From Streptomyces hawaiiensis (GTDB lineage Bacteria > Actinomycetota > Actinomycetes > Streptomycetales > Streptomycetaceae), in the NCBI RefSeq assembly GCF_004803895.1, contig NZ_CP021978.1, forward strand, positions 5,518,001 through 5,582,000: a stretch of DNA of 64,000 nucleotides. Direction: 5' to 3'. Positions 34,003-42,456 of this stretch are shown piece by piece; position 1 is the stretch's first letter, and each line of letters opens with the position of its first letter. The translations under genes and the position numbers were made by a program. Below the pieces are notes generated by a model. The model did no database searches and had not been told where the DNA came from. It saw only the letters and a list, made by a program, of their open reading frames with translations.

Positions 34003-34769
34003 CCGACGCTCCCGCACCGCTGTCCCGCAGAGGCTTCCTGCTGCGTGCCGCCGCCGTCACCGCCGCCGCGGCGGCGGTCCCGTACTCGGAGGCACTGGCC
34101 ACCCCCGCGTACGCCGCCGAGCCGCGGGACTACACCTTCCCCAAGGCCGTCCGCGAGGGCGTCGCACGGGCCGAGGCCCGTAACAAGCGGCTCCTCGCCG
34201 GGGCCGACTCGGCCAACGGGTGGGACATGGAGACCGCAGCCGACAAGGGCGGATCCATCGCCACCCGGCCCGTGCCCGGCACCGCGGTGACGGACCTCCA
34301 GATCCGGCTCGGCGCTCCCGAGACCGTCCTGGTCCACCTCGTCCGCCGCTTCCACTACGAGATCGCCGAGCTCCAGCCCGGCGAGGCCGTCGGCTGGACC
34401 GCTCCGAAGGGGCTGCGCGGGCCCGCCCGCAATCTGGCCTCCGGCACCGCCGTCCGTATCCGGCCCGGCCACTACCCGCCCGGCGTCAAGGGCGGCTACT
34501 TCCCCCTGGAACTCGCGGTGCTGCGCGACATCCTCGCCGAACTCGACGGTGTGGTCCGCTGGGGTGGCGACGACCGCGCCGTCGACGAAGCCCTCTTCTA
34601 CCTCGCTGTCGGCCCCGACGACAAGCGCCTGACCACCGTCGCCGAACGCCTCCGCGCCGGCGGCGAGAGGACCGCGGGTGAGGGCGCCGGCACTCTCGTG
34701 GACGTCCACGAAAGGGGCCGCCGCTCGGCCGCCGAGGCCCTCGCCCGCCGCCAGCGGAATGCGGCCTGA
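33999..34769 (+). CDS. Tat-exported hypothetical protein
   Basis: 256 residues. A twin-arginine signal, LSRRGFLLRAAAVTAAAAAV, is followed by a cleavage region ending in AYA/AE. The mature part has a conserved-looking WDMETAADKGGSIATRPV stretch and a basic Ala-rich end; no known enzyme motif is visible. The GTG start overlaps the preceding stop by 4 bases. Folded export by Tat together with the wall-type DUF1906 neighbour suggests a job at the cell envelope. Confidence 0.78.
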   Translation: MTDAPAPLSRRGFLLRAAAVTAAAAAVPYSEALATPAYAAEPRDYTFPKAVREGVARAEARNKRLLAGADSANGWDMETAADKGGSIATRPVPGTAVTDLQIRLGAPETVLVHLVRRFHYEIAELQPGEAVGWTAPKGLRGPARNLASGTAVRIRPGHYPPGVKGGYFPLELAVLRDILAELDGVVRWGGDDRAVDEALFYLAVGPDDKRLTTVAERLRAGGERTAGEGAGTLVDVHERGRRSAAEALARRQRNAA

Positions 34770-34828
34770 CGCCGCTTCGCGCCTGGCCCGGGCTTCCGAT
34801 TTCGCAGCCGAACACCAAGGAGAAGGCA

Positions 34829-35293
34829 GTGAAGAGAAAGTCCGCTCTCGTGGCAGCGGCGGCCGTGGCGATGGGGGCGTTCATGACCCCTTCCGCCCAC
34901 GCCAACACCGGGTTCGAAAACCAGACGAGCCCCGAAGCGTGCCAGAGGTCCCAGGCAGCGTCCGATTTCAAATACGCGATCTACTACAACTCGAACTACG
35001 GCGGCGCTTACCGCAACATCGGCTACAGCGTCTGGGATTTCGCTGACGAGCGGATCGGCGGGGCCCCTCAGGGCGGCACCCAGCCGCTGAAGTTCTGCCA
35101 CGGCGGAAACGGAGATCTGCAGGGCATCAAGAACAATGCCGCGTCGGTGAAAAACAAGCACTCGACCTATTACGCCGTGACGTATTACAACAGCGGTTAC
35201 AAGGGCTCCGCGGACTGGTCGAGCCCGCGTTCTCAGACCAACCTCTCGGTCACCAAGAACGAGAACGCCTCGTTCGCCTGGCAGACCCTCTGA
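34829..35293 (+). CDS. Secreted small protein, peptidase-inhibitor I36-like
   Basis: 154 residues. A Sec signal (1-25, MTPSAHA/N) leads to a beta-rich mature domain containing repeated aromatic-Asn-Gly patterns (YYNSNYGGAYRNIGYSVWDF; YYNSGYKGSADWSS) and two Cys. This recalls the I36 / crystallin-like fold of Streptomyces metalloprotease inhibitors, though by pattern only. The GTG start has AAGGAGAAGG upstream. Codon third positions are visibly less GC-biased than in neighbours (AAGAACAAT, TATTAC), a sign of recent arrival or of strong selection. A terminator follows. Confidence 0.65.
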   Translation: MKRKSALVAAAAVAMGAFMTPSAHANTGFENQTSPEACQRSQAASDFKYAIYYNSNYGGAYRNIGYSVWDFADERIGGAPQGGTQPLKFCHGGNGDLQGIKNNAASVKNKHSTYYAVTYYNSGYKGSADWSSPRSQTNLSVTKNENASFAWQTL

Positions 35294-35311
35294 TTCGTAT
35301 CGGCACACAGG

Positions 35312-35376
35312 GCGGCCTGCGGTCGGCTGTGCAGCCGGCGGCGGGCCGCAGTCGCCGCTCTCTCTTTTTCTTCCCT
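35312..35376 (+). terminator. Terminator after the I36-like gene
   Basis: Nested stems CTGCGG/CCGCAG (35317-35322/35346-35351) and CGGCT/AGCCG (35324-35337) are followed by a pyrimidine tract including TCTCTCTTTTTCTT. It separates this gene from the lipoprotein operon. Confidence 0.7.
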
Positions 35377-35394
35377 CCAGTAGTAGGTACTCCC

Positions 35395-36309
35395 ATGCGT
35401 ATGAAGGCCAGGCGAGCAGGCGTCGGTTCGCTGTTGATCGCGGCGACTCTGGTGTCGCTCGCCGGTTGCTCGGGCGACGCGACCACGGCGAAGTCGCCGG
35501 TGGCGACACCGAAGCCCACTGTTCCGTTCGACGCGGCCGATCCTGCGACATGGGTGCTCCCGATCGAGGGCTACCTGCCGTCGGAGACCGAGCGGAAGCA
35601 GATCTCGCAGGCTCGGAAGATACTCGTCGGCGATTGCATGAAGGGCTTCGGCTTCTCCTGGCAGCCGGCCGCCGACTTGCCACGTCTGGGCGGCAAGACC
35701 CTGGTCGACTGGCGCTACGGGATTCACGACATGGCCCTCGCCGAGGAGCGGGGGTACAAGCCGGCGGCCGAGGAGCAGGAAGCGTACGACCGGGCCGTCG
35801 AAAAGGGTGCCCTGGACGGTACGTCGGGTACCGGCCCGGACACGCGGGCCCTGGAGGGCGGCGTCAAGCAGGTGGGGGGCAAGCCCGTACCGGAGGGCGG
35901 CTGTCTCGGCGAGGCCGACCGGAGGATCTCCGCCGGCGGTGCGAACACCACGATCGCCCAGACGATCAGCAATGAGACCTTCGCCCGGTCCCAGCAGGTC
36001 CCCGAGGTCGTCGAAGCGTTCGCGGCCTGGTCCGCCTGCATGAAGAAGAGCGGTTTCAACTACGCGCGGCCGCTCGACGCCAGCGATGACCCGCAGTTCG
36101 GTTCGCAGAGCGTCACGCCGCTCGAGATCAGGACCGCGACCGCTGACATCTCCTGCCGGGACAAGACCAAGGTCGCCAGGGTCTGGTTCGATGCGGAGGT
36201 GGCGATGCAGAAAGAAGAGATCGAGTCGGGAGCCGAGCGGCTGAACGGGGAGAAGGAATCCCTGAATTCGGCCGTGAAGAAGGCCGCCCATGTCATAGCG
36301 GGCTCATGA
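35395..36309 (+). CDS. Lipoprotein, first gene of a MacAB-like ABC operon
   Basis: 304 residues. The signal peptide ends in the lipobox VSLAGC/SG (Cys at about residue 25). The mature part is helical and charged, with Cys residues at GDCMKGFGF, GGCLG, WSACMKKSGFN and DISCRDK that may form two disulfides. This pattern recurs in Streptomyces lipoproteins of unknown role beside peptidoglycan-binding efflux proteins. ATG 35395 is followed by a second ATG two codons later. Its stop overlaps the ATG of the next gene. Confidence 0.8.
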   Translation: MRMKARRAGVGSLLIAATLVSLAGCSGDATTAKSPVATPKPTVPFDAADPATWVLPIEGYLPSETERKQISQARKILVGDCMKGFGFSWQPAADLPRLGGKTLVDWRYGIHDMALAEERGYKPAAEEQEAYDRAVEKGALDGTSGTGPDTRALEGGVKQVGGKPVPEGGCLGEADRRISAGGANTTIAQTISNETFARSQQVPEVVEAFAAWSACMKKSGFNYARPLDASDDPQFGSQSVTPLEIRTATADISCRDKTKVARVWFDAEVAMQKEEIESGAERLNGEKESLNSAVKKAAHVIAGS

Positions 36310-37556
36310 TGCGTTCTCGTGGCCTGGCTCAGCGTCGAAAGGCTCTCGGTTTCCTGGTACTGGCCTGTCTCGTGTGCACCGGAGCCGGCGCGGGCGCTGC
36401 CCTTCTCATCAAGTCCCCGGCGCAGGTCGCCGCGGACACGGCACCTCCGCCACCGGACATCCTCACGGCGGAAGTGGAGGACCGGGTGATCTCCCAGGCA
36501 CTGATCACCCGTGGGAAGGTCACCGCCTCCCAGCGCACCGACATCTCCTCCGGGCCCCGAGCCGGCGAGGACGCCGGACGCTCGGTGGTGACCAAGGTCA
36601 GGTCCGCTCCCGGCCGGAAGCTCGCCGCCGGGCAGGTGCTTCTCGAAGTCTCGGGTCGTCCGCTGTTCGTCCTGGAGGGCGCCGTTCCCGCCTACCGTGA
36701 CCTCGTGCCCGGTAAGCGCGGCGAAGACGTCGCCCAGCTCCAGGCGGCGCTTCGGGGCTCCGGCCACCCGACGGGGAACGACCTTTCAGGCGTCTTCGGC
36801 CGGGGCACCGAACGGGCCCTGACGTCCCTCTACCGCTCCATCGGTTATGAGGTGCCGGTCACCGAGGCCCCCGTGATCCCGGCCGAGGCTCCCCGACCCG
36901 ACGCATCGGCCTCCCCGGCGGCGAAGCCCGAGGAGGCGCCGCCGCGCGCCCTTCCCACCTTCCCGATGTCAGAAGTGGTCTTCGTCCGTTCCTTCCCCGC
37001 GTACGTCGAGGAAGTGCGCACCGCAGTGGGGGACGAAGCCGGGGAGAACCTGCTGTCCCTGTCCTCCGGCGAGCTCACCGTCGAGGGTTCCGTGACACCG
37101 CAGGAGAAGGGGATGATTCGCGCAGGCCAGAAGGTGCGGATCTACTCCGACACGGCGGGGCGCGAGTTCAGCGGAGAAGTGGAATCCGTCGCGTTGCAGC
37201 GCGCCACCGTCAAAGACGGTGGCGAGGAGCCGGGCGAGCAGAAGTACACGGTCAAGGTGACACCGTCCCGGCCCTTGCCCAGGAAACTGAACGGCGAGAA
37301 CGTGCAGCTGACCGTTGTGGCGGCCTCGTCGCGGGGGAAGGTCCTCGCCGTGCCCTCGTCGGCCGTCTCGACCGGTGCCGACGGTCTGACCAGCGTCACC
37401 GAGCGGACAGGGCGGAAGGAGCGCCGGATCCCCGTCACCGTCGGTGTGTCGGGGGACGGATACGTGGAGATCGTCCCGCGGCAGGGCGCACGCCTGGAGG
37501 CCGGTGCCCGGGTGGTCGTGGGAGTGCACATGAGAGCGACTGCGGGCAGGCCGTGA
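36306..37556 (+). CDS. Membrane-fusion (MacA/HlyD-like) protein with peptidoglycan-binding domain
   Basis: 416 residues. An N-terminal anchor (about 14-36) is followed by a barrel-sandwich/lipoyl-like segment (TKVRSAPGRKLAAGQVLLEVSGRPLF). A peptidoglycan-binding domain is inserted at about 135-180 (LVPGKRGEDVAQLQAALRGSG...GVFGRGTERAL). The beta-barrel and membrane-proximal parts end the protein. In Gram-positives such proteins link an ABC permease to the wall. A Pro/Ala linker lies at about 195-220. It is coupled by overlapping start/stop codons to the genes on both sides. Confidence 0.87.
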   Translation: MMRSRGLAQRRKALGFLVLACLVCTGAGAGAALLIKSPAQVAADTAPPPPDILTAEVEDRVISQALITRGKVTASQRTDISSGPRAGEDAGRSVVTKVRSAPGRKLAAGQVLLEVSGRPLFVLEGAVPAYRDLVPGKRGEDVAQLQAALRGSGHPTGNDLSGVFGRGTERALTSLYRSIGYEVPVTEAPVIPAEAPRPDASASPAAKPEEAPPRALPTFPMSEVVFVRSFPAYVEEVRTAVGDEAGENLLSLSSGELTVEGSVTPQEKGMIRAGQKVRIYSDTAGREFSGEVESVALQRATVKDGGEEPGEQKYTVKVTPSRPLPRKLNGENVQLTVVAASSRGKVLAVPSSAVSTGADGLTSVTERTGRKERRIPVTVGVSGDGYVEIVPRQGARLEAGARVVVGVHMRATAGRP

Positions 37557-38263
37557 CCACGACCACCAAGGACAGCGCGGTCATCGAGTTCCGTGGCGTC
37601 GGACTCCGCTACCCGGGTCCTCCTGCCGTCGACGCCCTGCGTCCCTGCGATCTGCGCATCGCCGACGGGGAGTTCGTCACCGTGGTCGGGCCCTCGGGCT
37701 CGGGCAAGTCCACCCTGCTGAACATCGCGGGGCTCCTGGACACCCCCACGCAGGGCCAGTACCTGCTGAACGGGATCGACACGGCGGCCCTGAGCGCCTC
37801 TCGTCTGGCTGCCCTGCGCGGGGAACGGATCGGGTTCGTCTTCCAGGCCTTCCATCTCCTGCCCCATCGCAGCGCGCTGGAGAACGTCGAACTCGCCCTG
37901 GTCTACCGGGCTGTTCCCCGGCGGGAGCGCAGTGCGCGCGCCGCCGCGGTCCTGGAGCGCGTGGGTCTGGCACACCGTGCTGCCGCCCTCCCCACCCAGA
38001 TGTCGGGCGGCGAACGTCAGCGCGTCGCGGTCGCGCGCGCCCTGGTGGGGGAGCCCTCCCTCCTGCTGTGCGACGAGCCGACGGGGAATCTGGACTCCGC
38101 CACGTCCGCATCCCTGCTCGAACTGCTGGACGCCCTGCATCGCGACGGCATGACCACCGTCGTGATCACCCATGATCGTCAGGTCGCGGAGCACGGACAA
38201 CGCACCGTCACGATCCGCGACGGCGTTCTCCACGACTCCGGCCACCGGCCGGGGGCGGCATGA
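37553..38263 (+). CDS. ABC transporter ATPase, MacB/LolD type
   Basis: 236 residues. Walker A is GPSGSGKST, the Q-loop is VFQAFHLLPH, the signature MSGGERQRVAVARALVG, and Walker B LLLCDEPTGNLD, the last typical of the MacB/LolD/FtsE group. The GTG start overlaps the upstream stop, and its stop overlaps the permease ATG. With the adaptor and permease it would drive a mechanotransmission-type exporter. Confidence 0.93.
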   Translation: MTTTTKDSAVIEFRGVGLRYPGPPAVDALRPCDLRIADGEFVTVVGPSGSGKSTLLNIAGLLDTPTQGQYLLNGIDTAALSASRLAALRGERIGFVFQAFHLLPHRSALENVELALVYRAVPRRERSARAAAVLERVGLAHRAAALPTQMSGGERQRVAVARALVGEPSLLLCDEPTGNLDSATSASLLELLDALHRDGMTTVVITHDRQVAEHGQRTVTIRDGVLHDSGHRPGAA

Positions 38264-39498
38264 CGACACACCGTCGAAGCGCCCCGGAGCGGTCCCGGCT
38301 GGCCGTACGCGATCTGCTGTCCGAAGCCGTGGCCGGCATGCTTCAGCGACCGGCCCGGTCGGTTCTCACCGCGCTCGGAACCGTTCTCGGTGTCGGCGCC
38401 TTCATCGCGGTCCTGGGTCTCACCGGGACAGCCACGTCGCAGATCGACCATCGGTTCAACTCGCTGACGGCCACCGAGGTCAGCGTCACGGACATCGGCT
38501 CCGGTGACGCCGCAGCCCGGGATCTGTCGTTCCCGCGGGACGCCGACGCCCGCATCACCCGACTGAACGGCGCGCTCGCCGCGGGTGTCTCCTGGAGTGT
38601 CCGGCTCGGGCCACAGGAAGCGGTGCGAGCCGCCCCCGTCGGATCGGCCAACAGCGTCGACGCCCAGACGCAGGTGATCGCCGCCTCTCCCGGTATCTGG
38701 CAGGCGTCACAAGCCCAGTTCACCGAAGGCAGGGCCTTCGACGGCTTTCACGACACGCACCACCAGAGGGTCGCCGTGATCGGCCAGGCCACCGCGGCGC
38801 GTCTCGGTATCACCACGCTGCGCACGCAACCGGCCGTCTTCATCGGCAGCACCGCCTTCACCGTGATCGGCGTTCTGAAGGACGTCGAGCGGAAGCCGGA
38901 GCTTCTGATGTCCATCACGGTGCCGCGTTCGGTGGCGGAACGGACGTGGGGAGCCCCCACGGACGAAGGGGCACAAATGCTGATCTCGACTCAGCTCGGT
39001 GCCGCCGGCCAGATCGCGGACGAGGTGGCGGTCGCCCTGCGCCCGGACCATCCCGAGTACTTCAAGGTGACAGCGCCTCCGGACCCGCGGTCCCTGCGCG
39101 CCGCGGTCAGCGATGACTTGAGCCAGCTGTTCCTTCTCCTCGCAGGGGTCTGCCTCATCATCGGGGCCGTCGGAATCGCGAACACCACTCTGGTGGCAGT
39201 GCTGGAACGGACCGGAGAGATCGGCCTGCGACGTGCTCTGGGCGCGCGTGGCGTTCACATCACCCTGCAGTTCCTGACCGAGTCAGCGATGCTCGGCCTC
39301 CTCGGAGGGCTCGTCGGCACCTCGATCGGCACCGTCGTCGTGGTCGCCGTCGCCGCGGCGAGGCAGTGGACGCCGGTGATCGACCCCGCCACCTTGGCCG
39401 CTGCCCCGACCCTCGGCCTGGTCGCCGGACTGCTTGCCGGCCTGTACCCGGCGTGGAGAGCGTCCCGCATCCCACCGGTCGAAGCGTTGCGCCGCTGA
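38260..39498 (+). CDS. MacB/FtsX-type ABC permease
   Basis: 412 residues. A first helix (about 36-58, RSVLTALGTVLGVGAFIAVL) leads to a large extracytoplasmic domain (about 60-275). Three C-terminal helices follow, including LFLLLAGVCLIIGAVGIANT and the family coupling motif ERTGEIGLRRALGA. This is the type VII ABC topology of MacB and LolC/E. Last gene of the operon, followed by a 13-bp hairpin. Peptides, lipids or a signal passed through the envelope are possible substrates. Confidence 0.92.
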   Translation: MTTHRRSAPERSRLAVRDLLSEAVAGMLQRPARSVLTALGTVLGVGAFIAVLGLTGTATSQIDHRFNSLTATEVSVTDIGSGDAAARDLSFPRDADARITRLNGALAAGVSWSVRLGPQEAVRAAPVGSANSVDAQTQVIAASPGIWQASQAQFTEGRAFDGFHDTHHQRVAVIGQATAARLGITTLRTQPAVFIGSTAFTVIGVLKDVERKPELLMSITVPRSVAERTWGAPTDEGAQMLISTQLGAAGQIADEVAVALRPDHPEYFKVTAPPDPRSLRAAVSDDLSQLFLLLAGVCLIIGAVGIANTTLVAVLERTGEIGLRRALGARGVHITLQFLTESAMLGLLGGLVGTSIGTVVVVAVAAARQWTPVIDPATLAAAPTLGLVAGLLAGLYPAWRASRIPPVEALRR

Positions 39499-39571
39499 GC
39501 CGGCCCCGCAGCCGCCCAGGGGCGACACCTCGACGGGGATACCCGGCTCAAGCCGACGCAGAGACGTGGCG

Positions 39572-39609
39572 CCCGGTCCGCGCGTCGCTGCGGGTGCGCG
39601 CGGACCGGG
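39572..39609. terminator. Bidirectional terminator between convergent genes
   Basis: CCCGGTCCGCGCG (39572-39584) and CGCGCGGACCGGG (39597-39609) form a perfect 13-bp stem with a 12-base loop. It ends the MacAB-like operon and the opposing small gene. Confidence 0.8.
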
Positions 39610-39634
39610 GCCGTCAGGGGGAGCCCCGAAGGGC

Positions 39635-40051
39635 TCAGCGGGACGCCAGGGCGCGCGGCTCCAGAGCCGCCGTGTGGGCGTCCATGCGCTCGGCGGCCAG
39701 GATCGCGGCCGCCGTGTCGGCGCGGGAGGCGGCGACGACCAGCGCGCGGCCCGCCAGGGCGTGCGCCCGCCGGTGCAGGGCCGCGGCGCTCCGCTCGCGC
39801 CGGGTGCCGGACGCCCGGGCCGGGGCGGGTCCACCCCTCAGCCGGCCCACCTGCTCCGCGAGCCGCTCCGCCGCCGTGTCCAGGTCGGCCGAGGCCTGCG
39901 TCGCGCGCAGCTCGTCCGTGACGGCGAGCAGGGCGGCGAGGTGGCCCGCGAGCTGGATGTCCAGCTCTTCCTCACGGGAACGGTGGGGGAAGTCGGGGTT
40001 GGGGCCGTCCACCGTGCTGTGGACCGACTTGGCGCGGATCGGTTCGTACAT
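39635..40051 (-). CDS. Small helical hypothetical protein
   Basis: 138 residues, Ala/Arg/Glu-rich, soluble and predicted almost all helix after a conserved-looking N-terminus (MYEPIRAKSVHSTVDGPN). There is no Cys, helix-turn-helix or enzyme motif. The RBS AGGAGG is strong, and the ATG at 40051 is clear; TAGGAT on the minus strand about 40 bases upstream is a possible -10. I do not recognise the family. Confidence 0.7.
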   Translation of the reverse strand: MYEPIRAKSVHSTVDGPNPDFPHRSREEELDIQLAGHLAALLAVTDELRATQASADLDTAAERLAEQVGRLRGGPAPARASGTRRERSAAALHRRAHALAGRALVVAASRADTAAAILAAERMDAHTAALEPRALASR

Positions 40052-40127
40052 GGGAAGGCCTCCTGAGTTCTTACAGGAAACCATCCTAGCTTGGATTTCG
40101 TCTAAAGTTGAGTTGTTCACAAAACCG

Positions 40128-40160
40128 GACTGCCCGCGCACATAGCGTGAGCGGGCAGTC
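40128..40160 (-). terminator. Terminator of the alanine transaminase gene
   Basis: GACTGCCCGC (40128-40137) and GCGGGCAGTC (40151-40160) form a perfect 10-bp stem. On the minus strand it is followed by CGGTTTTGTG, giving a T-rich tail. Confidence 0.8.
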
Positions 40161-40183
40161 GGGCGAGGCCGGGTCTCGCGGGA

Positions 40184-41395
40184 TCAGGGCTGGCTGTAGC
40201 CGTCCAGGAAGTGGCCGATCCGCCCCATCGCGTCGGTCAGATCCCCGACCGTCGGCAGGGTCACCACCCGGAAGTGGTCCGGCTCCGGCCAGTTGAAGCC
40301 CGTGCCCTGGACGACCATGATCTTCTCGCGCCGGAGCAGGTCCAGGACCATGCGGCGGTCGTCCTTGATCTTGAAGACCTTGGGGTCGAGGCGCGGGAAG
40401 AGGTACAGCGCGCCCTTGGGCTTCACGCAGCTCACCCCGGGGATCTGGGTCAGCAGCTCGTAGGCCGTGTCCCGCTGCTCGCGCAGCCGCCCGCCCGGCA
40501 GCACCAGGTCGTTGATCGTCTGCCGCCCGCTGAGTGCCGCGACGACTCCGTGCTGCCCGGGCATGTTCGCGCACAGGCGCATGTTCGCCAGGATGGTCAG
40601 GCCCTCGATGTAGGAGTCGGCGTGGGCGCGCGGCCCGGAGATCGACATCCAGCCGACCCGGTAGCCGGCCACGCGGTAGGCCTTCGACATGCCGTTGAAG
40701 GTGAGGGTGAGCAGGTCCGGGGCGACGGAGGCGGTCGGGGTGTGCGTGGCCCCGTCGTAGAGGATCTTGTCGTAGATCTCGTCGGAGCAGACGAGCAGGT
40801 TGTGGCGGCGGGCGATGTCGGTCAGGCCCTTGATCATCGCCTCGTCGTAGACGGCGCCCGTGGGGTTGTTCGGGTTGATGATCACGAGCGCCTTGGTGCG
40901 GTCGGTGACCTTGCGCTCGATGTCGGCGAGGTCCGGCATCCAGTCGGCCTGCTCGTCGCAGCGGTAGTGCACGGCGGTGCCGCCGGACAGGGAGACGGCG
41001 GCGGTCCACAGCGGGTAGTCGGGCGCGGGCACGAGGACCTCGTCGCCGTCGTCCAGCAGGCCCTGCATCGCCATCACGATCAGCTCGGAGACGCCGTTGC
41101 CGATGAAGACGTGCTCGACGTCCGTCTCGATGCCGAGGGTCTGGTTGTGCATGACGACCGCCCGGCGCGCGGCCAGCAGGCCCTTGGCGTCGCCGTAGCC
41201 GTGCGCCGACGACACGTTGCGCAGGACGTCCTCCAGGATCTCCGGCGGGCACTCGAAGCCGAACGCGGCCGGATTGCCGGTGTTCAGCTTGAGGATCCGA
41301 TGACCGGCGGCTTCCAGTCGCATCGCCTCCTCGAGCACCGGGCCCCGGATCTCGTAACAGACGTTGGCGAGCTTGGTCGACTGGATCACCTGCAT
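40184..41395 (-). CDS. alaA: Alanine transaminase, AlaA-like class I/II aminotransferase
   Basis: 403 residues. It converts pyruvate plus glutamate to alanine plus 2-oxoglutarate. The sequence runs close to E. coli AlaA through LNTGNPAAFGFECP, GNGVSELIVMAMQ, PAPDYPLWTAAVSLSGG, NPNNPTGAVY and the Schiff-base Lys238 in FNGMSKAYRVAGYRVGW, with Arg in the RVVTLP end block. There is no RBS before ATG 41395; TAAGCT 7 bases upstream suggests a leaderless message. A perfect 18-bp palindrome (41463-41480) lies in the divergent promoter. Confidence 0.92.
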   Translation of the reverse strand: MQVIQSTKLANVCYEIRGPVLEEAMRLEAAGHRILKLNTGNPAAFGFECPPEILEDVLRNVSSAHGYGDAKGLLAARRAVVMHNQTLGIETDVEHVFIGNGVSELIVMAMQGLLDDGDEVLVPAPDYPLWTAAVSLSGGTAVHYRCDEQADWMPDLADIERKVTDRTKALVIINPNNPTGAVYDEAMIKGLTDIARRHNLLVCSDEIYDKILYDGATHTPTASVAPDLLTLTFNGMSKAYRVAGYRVGWMSISGPRAHADSYIEGLTILANMRLCANMPGQHGVVAALSGRQTINDLVLPGGRLREQRDTAYELLTQIPGVSCVKPKGALYLFPRLDPKVFKIKDDRRMVLDLLRREKIMVVQGTGFNWPEPDHFRVVTLPTVGDLTDAMGRIGHFLDGYSQP

Positions 41396-41462
41396 GTCTG
41401 GGAGCTTACGGCCCGGTAATGCCTCTCGGGCCGTGTTTTCCGCCACGTGAGACGCGAGGATT

Positions 41463-41480
41463 TGCGGCGATATCGCCGCA
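41463..41480. promoter_or_regulatory. Perfect 18-bp palindrome between alaA and the divergent gene
   Basis: TGCGGCGAT-ATCGCCGCA with no spacer. It is centred about 75 bases upstream of the alaA start and about 50 upstream of the divergent ATG, and 28 bases before the divergent -10. The geometry fits a dimeric regulator; an Lrp/AsnC-type protein would suit an alanine gene but is only a guess. Confidence 0.6.
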
Positions 41481-41507
41481 CGCTGTCCCACCAGCACCTT
41501 CGGTCCC

Positions 41508-41513
41508 TAGAAT
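41508..41513 (+). promoter_or_regulatory. -10 element TAGAAT of a probably leaderless message
   Basis: TAGAAT (fits TANNNT) ends 8 bases before the ATG at 41522, and no Shine-Dalgarno lies between. No good -35 is visible, so an activator may be needed. Confidence 0.5.
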
Positions 41514-41521
41514 GCGCCGCC

Positions 41522-42295
41522 ATGTCCCAGCCATTCGAGTACGCCGACGGGGTGACCGGCCGCGAGCCGCAGGGTGCGCCGAACGTGTATCTGCCGCAGC
41601 CCGCCGCGCCTCCGGCGTACGACGCGTACACGGATCCGGCGGCGGCGCACGGATGGCGGGACGTGTACGACACGGCGGCCCACGACGCCGCGCGCCCGAC
41701 CGGCAGCGCCGCGACCCCCGGCGACGGTGCGGACGCCACTCGCGCCTTCCCCGGCGGCATGGGCGGTGCGGGCGGCACCGGTGACACCCGTGAGCTGCCC
41801 GCGGTGCCGGCGCGTGGCCGGTCCGGTGCGGGCCACCGTGCGCGCCGCAAGCCGGCTCCGCGGCCCGCGCGCCGCGTGGCGGTCGCCGCCGGTGCCGTGG
41901 GTGCCGTGTCGGTGGTCGCTCTGATGGCCGGGCTCTCCCTTACGGGTTCGCCCTCCGGCGGGACGCGGGGCGGCGAGGGCGGCGGCACGGGGCCGACGGC
42001 GGGGGAGTCGCCGACGGCGGCGACCGCGACGTCGAGTCCGGCCAAGGCCTCTGAGGCTCCGCTCGTCGCCGGGCCGGGCGATCCTGACGGGCCGTCCGGC
42101 GCGGCGTCCGCGCCGCCGTCCCTCACCGTGAGCCGAACCCCGTCCGTGTCCGGCACGGACGGCGCACGGCCCCCGGCCGGCAGCCCCCCGGCCGACGCCA
42201 CGGCGGACACCGTCCCCACCGCCACGACCTCGGCACCCGGCAACTCCGGCGGAAAACCCGGACACGGCCGCGGCGGTACCAAGGGACCCAAGTGA
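41522..42295 (+). CDS. Single-pass membrane protein with low-complexity ends
   Basis: 257 residues. The cytoplasmic N-terminus (1-115) is Ala/Pro/Gly/Tyr-rich and disordered, then a basic cluster (RARRKPAPRPARR), one helix (about 123-143), and a Ser/Thr/Pro/Gly-rich extracytoplasmic tail ending GGTKGPK. No catalytic domain. Such sequences are typical of Streptomyces envelope proteins with unassigned roles. The start is set by ATG 41522 right after the -10 element. Confidence 0.68.
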   Translation: MSQPFEYADGVTGREPQGAPNVYLPQPAAPPAYDAYTDPAAAHGWRDVYDTAAHDAARPTGSAATPGDGADATRAFPGGMGGAGGTGDTRELPAVPARGRSGAGHRARRKPAPRPARRVAVAAGAVGAVSVVALMAGLSLTGSPSGGTRGGEGGGTGPTAGESPTAATATSSPAKASEAPLVAGPGDPDGPSGAASAPPSLTVSRTPSVSGTDGARPPAGSPPADATADTVPTATTSAPGNSGGKPGHGRGGTKGPK

Positions 42296-42407
42296 CCGGC
42301 CGGTAAGGGCGGTTGAGTAGGGTCGGGCGGGACGCCGGGATTCCGGTTGTGGAACAGGTTCTTGTGTCACCCCCTCGCGACGATCACAATGCACATGACA
42401 ACAGTGA

Positions 42408-42434
42408 AGGCGGCCGGAGGATTTCCGGCCGCCT
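42408..42434 (+). promoter_or_regulatory. Leader hairpin of the secreted protease gene
   Basis: AGGCGGCCGG and CCGGCCGCCT form a perfect 10-bp stem with a 7-base loop, ending 22 bases before the ATG and close to the RBS. It could end the upstream message or control the protease mRNA. Confidence 0.5.
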
Positions 42435-42456
42435 CCGTCGCAAGAGGGGACCCCCC

